Below are positions 60,701 to 64,000 of a stretch of DNA of 64,000 nt, piece after piece; positions within the stretch are counted from its first letter, which is position 1; each line of letters starts with the position of its first letter. The notes beneath the pieces were generated by a model that was given only the letters and a program-made list of their open reading frames with translations, did not search any database and had not been told where the DNA came from. A program made the position numbers and the translations under genes. This DNA comes from Mycobacterium colombiense (GTDB taxonomy: Bacteria; Actinomycetota; Actinomycetes; Mycobacteriales; Mycobacteriaceae), in assembly GCF_003284935.1 (NCBI RefSeq), contig NZ_QMEV01000001.1, positions 62,001 to 126,000 on the forward strand. The letters are read 5' to 3'.

Positions 60701-63700
60701 CAGCAGATGGGCGTACTCGTTGGCCGCCACGCCGGTGAAAACTCCGGTCCGGCTGCCGCGCAAGGCGGCCGGCGAGTATCCGGCGCGTTCCAGGCTCTCC
60801 CATACCGTTTCCAGGATCAGCCGTTGTTGCGGCTCGATCCAGACCGCCTCGCGGGGTGAGATGCCGAAGAATTCGGGGTCGAACCCGTCGATCTCGTCGA
60901 GGAACCCGCCGAAGCGCGTGTAGGTCTTGCCCGCGGCGTCCGGATCCGGGTCGTAGAACTCGTCGATGTCGAATCGGTCCTCCGGGACCTCCCGGATCGC
61001 ATCCACACCCCCGGACAGCAGCTGCCAGAACGCTTCCGGGTCGGGCGCGCCGGGGAAGCGGCACGACACCGCGACGATCGCGATCGGTTCGTCCGTGCGC
61101 GTCGGCGCCGCTGCCGCCGGCTGGGTTCGTGTTCTCGACGACGCCTGATCGCTGAGCTCGAGTACGTCGCCGAGCAGGTAGTCGGCCACGTCGGATAGCC
61201 GTGGGTGATCCATCGCCAGGGTGGCCGGGACCTGCTTACCCACCCCTTGCTCGATGCGCCGACGCAATTCGACCGCCATCAACGAATCCATACCGAGATC
61301 GAAAAAGCCCGCATCCTCACGGATTTCGATGGGATCGACGCGGGTCACCTCCGCAACGGCATCACGCAGATAGTCGGTCAGAATTTTCTTGCGCTGCTGC
61401 ACCGGCGCCCCCGTGAGCTGCTCGACCAACGGGGTCTTTCCGGCCGGTGTCACCGCTGGTACCGCATCGGGGACCTCGCGCTCCAGCTCCGCCAGGAACG
61501 CCCGCCTACCCGCTTGCTGGTAGAGCGGCAAGAAGCGGGCCCAGTCGACCCGGGCCACCACCCCGTGGGCGGGGCCCCGCGCCGAAGCGGCCGCCGCCAC
61601 ATCGGAGAGGCCCGCAAGCGCATCGGCCGGTGCCAGCGTGCGGATTCCACGCTGGTCCAGGCGCGCACGGGATTCCGCGTCGGCCATGCCGGCCGACCAC
61701 GGCCCGAAATTGACGCTGACGCCGAGGATGCCTTGCTCACGCAGGCGCCACGCCAGCCCGTCGAGGAAGGCGTTCGCCGCGCCGTAAGCGCTCTGGCCGA
61801 ATCCACCCCATACCGAGGCGATCGAGGACGTGCTGAGGAAGAAGTCGAGCTTCAGGTCGGCCGCCGCCTCGCTCAAATGCCATGCGCCCCAAACTTTCCC
61901 GGCAAAGACGCGATCGATCTCATCATCCTGCAGGGCGCTCAGGGGGGTGGTGCCGATCTCCCCCGCGGCGTGGACGATGCCGGCCAACGGCGGCAGCTCG
62001 GCCTGCACGCCTGCCAGCAGGCGTGCGACGTCGTGCGCATCGGCGACATCGGCGGCCACGACCCGGATTTCGCAGCCGTGCGCCTCACCGAGCGCGTCGA
62101 TGCGCTGCCGGACGGCATCGGTCGGCGCCCGGCGGCCGGTCAGAACCAGATGCCCGGCGCCGTTCGCGGCCAGGTGCCCGGCGATCTCCAGCCCGACCGC
62201 GCCCAGCCCCCCGGTCACCAGATACGTTGCCTCATTGCGCAGTTGCAGCGACGCGCCGCTCGGGCTCTCGGTGCGCCGGACCAACCGGGGAACGTAGACC
62301 GCCTGATCACGCAACGCGAGCTGGTCTTCTTTGACCGCCGGGTCGTCTGTGCCGATCCGGTCGATGAGCCGAGACCATTCGCCGGCGGTCCCCGCTGACA
62401 AGTCCGCGAGCCCACCCCAAACCTGCGGCAGCTCCAGCGATGCGGCCCGACTGAATCCCCATAAGCTGCTCTGCTGCGGCGCAACGGAATCCGTATCGGT
62501 GACGCGCTGCGCGCCGCGCGTGACCACCCAGATGGGGCTGCGCAGCTCGGCGGCGGCCGCGGCCCGAAACAGCCGCCGCGTTCCGCCGAGGATCCGGTGT
62601 TGCATGCGCAGCAGCGAGCGCATCGATGGCGTGGTCCCGGCATCCAGGCCCGCGGCATGCACGATGCGTAGCGTCGAATCCTGCGCGGCGGTGCGCAGCA
62701 CGCCCGCCAGCCGTTCCTCGTCCGCGTCGGACACCGGCAGGCCGGTGACCTCGAATCGGTGGTTGCGAGCGGTCAGCGCGTCGATCAGCGGCTGAATCGG
62801 GTCGGTTTCGTCGGCGACGACGATCCAGCGCGCTTCCCCGCCCACGTCCGCCGGGGAAAGCTCGGCGGTCGATGTGTCCCAGCGGATCTCGTAGCGGTCA
62901 TTCTCGATGGACCTGGTGCTGCGCTGTTGATTGTGTTGCGCGGCAAGCTTGGTGAGCACCTGCAAGGTCTGATGATCGTCGCTGCCACCGTCGAGCATGG
63001 TCGCGAGTTCCTCGATCCGGCCGTCCTCGAGAAGGCGGACCGCCTCGGTGCGCGGTCCACCGACGTCGCGCCGTTGGTCGGTGCGCTCGCGATCCTGGAA
63101 CCAGTACTGACGGCGCTCGAAGGGATAGGTGGGCAAGTCGAGCTTGCGCGCGTGGGCCTGCCCGAAGGCGGCGAAGTCGGGCAGGTGGCCCGCGACATAC
63201 GCATCGGCGAGCGCTTCGGTGATCTGGCGGTGGTCGGCGGCGTTGCGGCGCAGCGACGCGATCGCCCGCGGTGCGGTCGCCGGGTCGGGCCACGCGCTCA
63301 GCGCCGAGGCGGTAAGCACCGGTCGCGGGCCGATCTCGAGCAACACCTTGCAGCTCAGCTCCGCAAGGGTGCGCACGCTCTTGGCGAATTCGACCGGCTG
63401 GCGCGCGTGCCGGCGCCAGTAAGCGCCGTCGAGCTTCACGCTGCGGCCGAGCGCGGCGCCGGTGCGGTTGTCGATCAGTATTCGTTGCGGCGCTGTGAAC
63501 TCGAACCGCCCCGCATACGATTCGAATTCGTCGAGAATCGGGTCCAGCAGCGCCGAGTGGAAGGCGTGGCTGGTGTCCAGCCAGTCGCACCGGACACCGT
63601 CGGCCGACACCGCGGCCACCGCCCGCTCCAAGTCCGTTGCGGGCCCCGACAGTACCGTGTTGGCGCCGTTGTAGGCGGCCACCGACAGGCTCGGGTAGTC

Positions 63701-64000
63701 GTCGGTGAGCCGCTCGACCCGCTCGGCGGCGGTGAACACCGCGACCATCCGGCCACCGGAAGGCAGGCTGCCGAACAGGCGACCCCGTTCGGCCATCAGC
63801 AAGGCGCCGTCTTCGAGACTGAACACGCCCGCCACGCAGGCCGCCGAATACTGGCCAACGCTGTGGCCCAACACCACGTCGGGCTCAAATCCCCACGACT
63901 GCCATAGCCGGGCCAGGCCCATCTCCACCGCGAACAGCGCGGGTTGCGCGTAGGAGGTTTGCTGCAGCGCCCCTTCGGCGTCCGGGCCGTCCGCGTCGAA
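54764..64000 (-). CDS. Modular type I polyketide synthase (5' end beyond the window)
   Basis: The frame is open to the right edge, so the N-terminus is missing; over 3070 residues are visible. From the right: AT (to about 63,120; GHSVGQ, HAFH), KR (about 62,230-61,530), ACP (about 61,370-61,150; LGMDSLMAVEL), KS (about 61,080-59,800; DTACSSA, EAHGTG, NIGHTE), AT (about 59,500-58,450; GHSVGQ, HAFH), DH (about 58,300-57,500; HVIYGTVVVPG), ER (about 56,850-56,020; GGDFAGVV, HAASGGVGLAA), KR (about 55,880-55,350), ACP (about 55,050-54,840; LGTDSLMAIEL) and the C-terminus. So at least two modules: one ketoreducing, one fully reducing. HAFH in both ATs predicts malonyl-CoA. The first KR has W in SVWGG (A-type) and no LDD; the second has LDD (B-type). 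No thioesterase is seen. The product is probably a reduced acyl chain for lipid synthesis. Confidence 0.93.
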   Translation of the reverse strand, partial: FDADGPDAEGALQQTSYAQPALFAVEMGLARLWQSWGFEPDVVLGHSVGQYSAACVAGVFSLEDGALLMAERGRLFGSLPSGGRMVAVFTAAERVERLTDDYPSLSVAAYNGANTVLSGPATDLERAVAAVSADGVRCDWLDTSHAFHSALLDPILDEFESYAGRFEFTAPQRILIDNRTGAALGRSVKLDGAYWRRHARQPVEFAKSVRTLAELSCKVLLEIGPRPVLTASALSAWPDPATAPRAIASLRRNAADHRQITEALADAYVAGHLPDFAAFGQAHARKLDLPTYPFERRQYWFQDRERTDQRRDVGGPRTEAVRLLEDGRIEELATMLDGGSDDHQTLQVLTKLAAQHNQQRSTRSIENDRYEIRWDTSTAELSPADVGGEARWIVVADETDPIQPLIDALTARNHRFEVTGLPVSDADEERLAGVLRTAAQDSTLRIVHAAGLDAGTTPSMRSLLRMQHRILGGTRRLFRAAAAAELRSPIWVVTRGAQRVTDTDSVAPQQSSLWGFSRAASLELPQVWGGLADLSAGTAGEWSRLIDRIGTDDPAVKEDQLALRDQAVYVPRLVRRTESPSGASLQLRNEATYLVTGGLGAVGLEIAGHLAANGAGHLVLTGRRAPTDAVRQRIDALGEAHGCEIRVVAADVADAHDVARLLAGVQAELPPLAGIVHAAGEIGTTPLSALQDDEIDRVFAGKVWGAWHLSEAAADLKLDFFLSTSSIASVWGGFGQSAYGAANAFLDGLAWRLREQGILGVSVNFGPWSAGMADAESRARLDQRGIRTLAPADALAGLSDVAAAASARGPAHGVVARVDWARFLPLYQQAGRRAFLAELEREVPDAVPAVTPAGKTPLVEQLTGAPVQQRKKILTDYLRDAVAEVTRVDPIEIREDAGFFDLGMDSLMAVELRRRIEQGVGKQVPATLAMDHPRLSDVADYLLGDVLELSDQASSRTRTQPAAAAPTRTDEPIAIVAVSCRFPGAPDPEAFWQLLSGGVDAIREVPEDRFDIDEFYDPDPDAAGKTYTRFGGFLDEIDGFDPEFFGISPREAVWIEPQQRLILETVWESLERAGYSPAALRGSRTGVFTGVAANEYAHLLSSESIDKIEPHFITGNALNAISGRVAFALGLEGPAVAIDTACSSALVAVHQACQALRFGDCDMALAGGVNVLLSPVTVIAASRARMLSPVGRCKTFDASADGYVRSEGCGVLVLKRLSDAERDGDRICAVIASTAVNQDGASSGLTVPNGGAQQRLIGTALARAGLAGGDVDYLEAHGTGTPLGDPIEVQAAAAAYGASRDADRPLLMGSVKTNIGHTESASGAAGLIKVVLSLQHGVLPPSLHFEQPSPHIPWDSLPVRVVDHAMPWQPDGRPRRAGVSSFGFTGTNAHVVVEEAPARAVSADDAATRPAAQAHAGQVAVLALSARSPEALVALAQRYEAWLAAHPDADLADVCLTAGTGRSHFEHRAALVVDSVQGAREALAELAENRLRPGVVRGEHTHRPMTAWLFTGQGSQYPGMARELFDTEPVFAETVTRCADAVSDIVPHPLLEVLFATDRETGGKAGERLRHTSFAQPALFAVEMGLARLWQSWGIEPDVVLGHSVGQYAAACVAGVFSLEDGARLMAERGRMFGSLPDGGRMVAVFADAKHVEEIAGGFPRVSVGAYNGPNTVLSGPGEDLEQIVARFGDEAIRCTWLQTSHAFHSELLDPVLDEFESYAAQLQFAAPTMPLICNRTGAVLTGQTPLDAAYWRRHSRQPVQFAESVRTAAALGCSVLMEMGPQPVLTGAAVQVWPEHLTAPRAIVSLRKGVGDRRQMADALAAAYVGGHRPDFAALHGQPGRSIELPTYPFQRRRFWPKTSGIEVAGGAGPSSGILGSAKDLASGDCVYTSRLSVKSQPWLSDHVIYGTVVVPGATYAAMALAAVGTPARAKDVFFYEPIILPKKSSREVQLTLHPLQDGRESTFQVHSRPYGERGAEWSLNAEGTVVAGVDDVTDEPVSDGDALDEELERLNRMRPQELFETFADLELAWGPTWSGSLKSLWLGDGEAVGDILVGAELAEQLGSEPMHPVLMDLCTGVAFPAFPALLAAEQGVNDLFLPLRYGQVMLREKMPRRFYCRARWHSSELNSETQVFDLDFVDRDGRQLGGIREFTVKRAPREALLRGLGGDATRLLYTLGWHEVPAPSGEEAGETSGTWLIAGFDELAAKVPACVPFDRRTDPESLGRVLTQAAERGLPFSGVVWRSKAPNGNESSADAAARLESEIANLLDAVHAVQGGDVKLPGGLWIVTERAVACESGEPVDPVQAALWGLGRTTINEEPALRAKLVDCDGSPEAVHAVANLLATAIDEPELAVRQGKLLASRLLPWARSGHLTVPRAGDYALAPTERGAIDNLRLTEVDVTPPAEGYVQVRVEASGLNFRDVLNVLGLYPGDPGPIGGDFAGVVTQLGAGVTGLEVGQRVYGFMQGAFSSRFNVPAQLLAPIPAGVSAVEAATIPAAALTVRLAFDWARLQPGDRVLIHAASGGVGLAAIQMAQQCGATVFATASTFKRATLRELGVQYVYDSRTTDFADQILADTDGAGVDVVLNSLTSEGYLEATVRATAQNGRFAEIAKRDIWTPEQMAQARPDIAYEIVALDTVTLSEPERIRSLLTEVSQGLANGEWTPLPAEIYPLTEARAAFRRMQQARHIGKIVVQIPNPLQPRPDRSYLITGGLGAIGLHTASYLAQVGAGDLVLTSRRAPDADAQRSIEEIAERYKCRIHVFAADVGDESEVAELLGRIRAELPPLAGVVHLAGVLDDALLSQQNLERFRTTLAPKAFGACHLDRLTRDDQLDFFIVSSSVSSLFGSPGQSNYATANALLDGLVAQRRARGLPATGVNFGPWAQGGMASSEAATANISAQGLIPLEPSAALGALAEVVANGTGQATVLKANWQRAAKVLGSSRPPILDLVLPSAVGEVTGDSELLKQLMEIPVPQRAGFVTEFLQREVQNFLRLASPPAASSRFLDLGTDSLMAIELRNRLHSQFGGKFTINATAVFDYPTIGGLAEYLVGQLPDADSEPGPPAGEAESVAAPERR

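Noticed and set aside
55529-63907. Long plus-strand frames within the polyketide synthase gene
   Set aside because: Shadows of the PKS; no domains and compositional bias.
1-64000. CRISPR arrays, rRNA, tRNA genes and insertion sequences
   Set aside because: I looked for regularly spaced repeats, tRNA arms and transposase motifs and saw none.

Overview
The window comes from a Mycobacterium chromosome. It holds the right-hand three quarters of a temperate siphophage prophage (about 1 to 41,450) joined to a GC-rich host block (about 41,600 to 64,000). The host block has the gene order known from M. tuberculosis Rv2405 to Rv2415c: PemK-like protein, CBS protein, RNase Z-like hydrolase, transglutaminase / alpha-E / ATP-grasp operon, rpsT, holA, comEC, comEA. 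After comEA it departs from M. tuberculosis, with two acyl-CoA dehydrogenases, a split-barrel flavin/F420 protein and a large type I polyketide synthase that runs off the window. Lysin B, Lsr2 and WhiB genes in the prophage also point to a mycobacterial host. The species cannot be fixed from the sequence.

Prophage, left to right. (1) 1-18,724, late tail genes: the tail assembly chaperone pair with a -1 slippery site, a 1476-residue tape measure, and a series of minor tail proteins. One tail protein of 1934 residues carries a lysin-B-like fold without its serine, followed by a beta-lactamase/DD-peptidase-like domain. Two probable cargo genes sit antisense among the tail genes (5000-5794 and 17,490-17,642). 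(2) 18,728-23,895, secretion and lysis: a Tat-signal cysteine-peptidase-like protein, two holin candidates, lysin A (NlpC/P60-like plus GH25-like), an HNH endonuclease, lysin B and a redoxin. (3) 23,962-27,365, leftward genes ending at a bidirectional terminator: zinc-ribbon proteins, a phage Lsr2, a GIY-YIG nuclease, a multi-pass membrane protein and the probable immunity repressor. (4) 27,615-28,646, a mycobacterial LipO-like esterase next to the repressor, with a strong promoter at its 3' end and an inverted repeat just downstream. (5) 28,887-40,245, a tightly overlapping rightward early operon: RecA, PD-(D/E)XK nuclease, a possible annealing factor, HNH, DnaB-like helicase, WhiB, a cupin, a Tad2-like anti-Thoeris protein (DUF2829), a resolvase-like nuclease, a polynucleotide kinase/phosphatase, many small zinc or membrane proteins, and an excisionase-like protein. 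(6) 40,252-41,340, a leftward tyrosine integrase with a 14-bp palindrome beside it, marking the prophage-host junction.

Capsid, portal and terminase genes and the left attachment site lie left of the window. The genes together describe a lysogen that could alter its host (LipO-like esterase, membrane-anchored antisense cargo protein, Tat-exported peptidase-like protein). During lytic growth it would bring its own recombination, replication, nucleoid-binding and counter-defence functions. Functions are from reading the sequence and memory of families; no database search was run.
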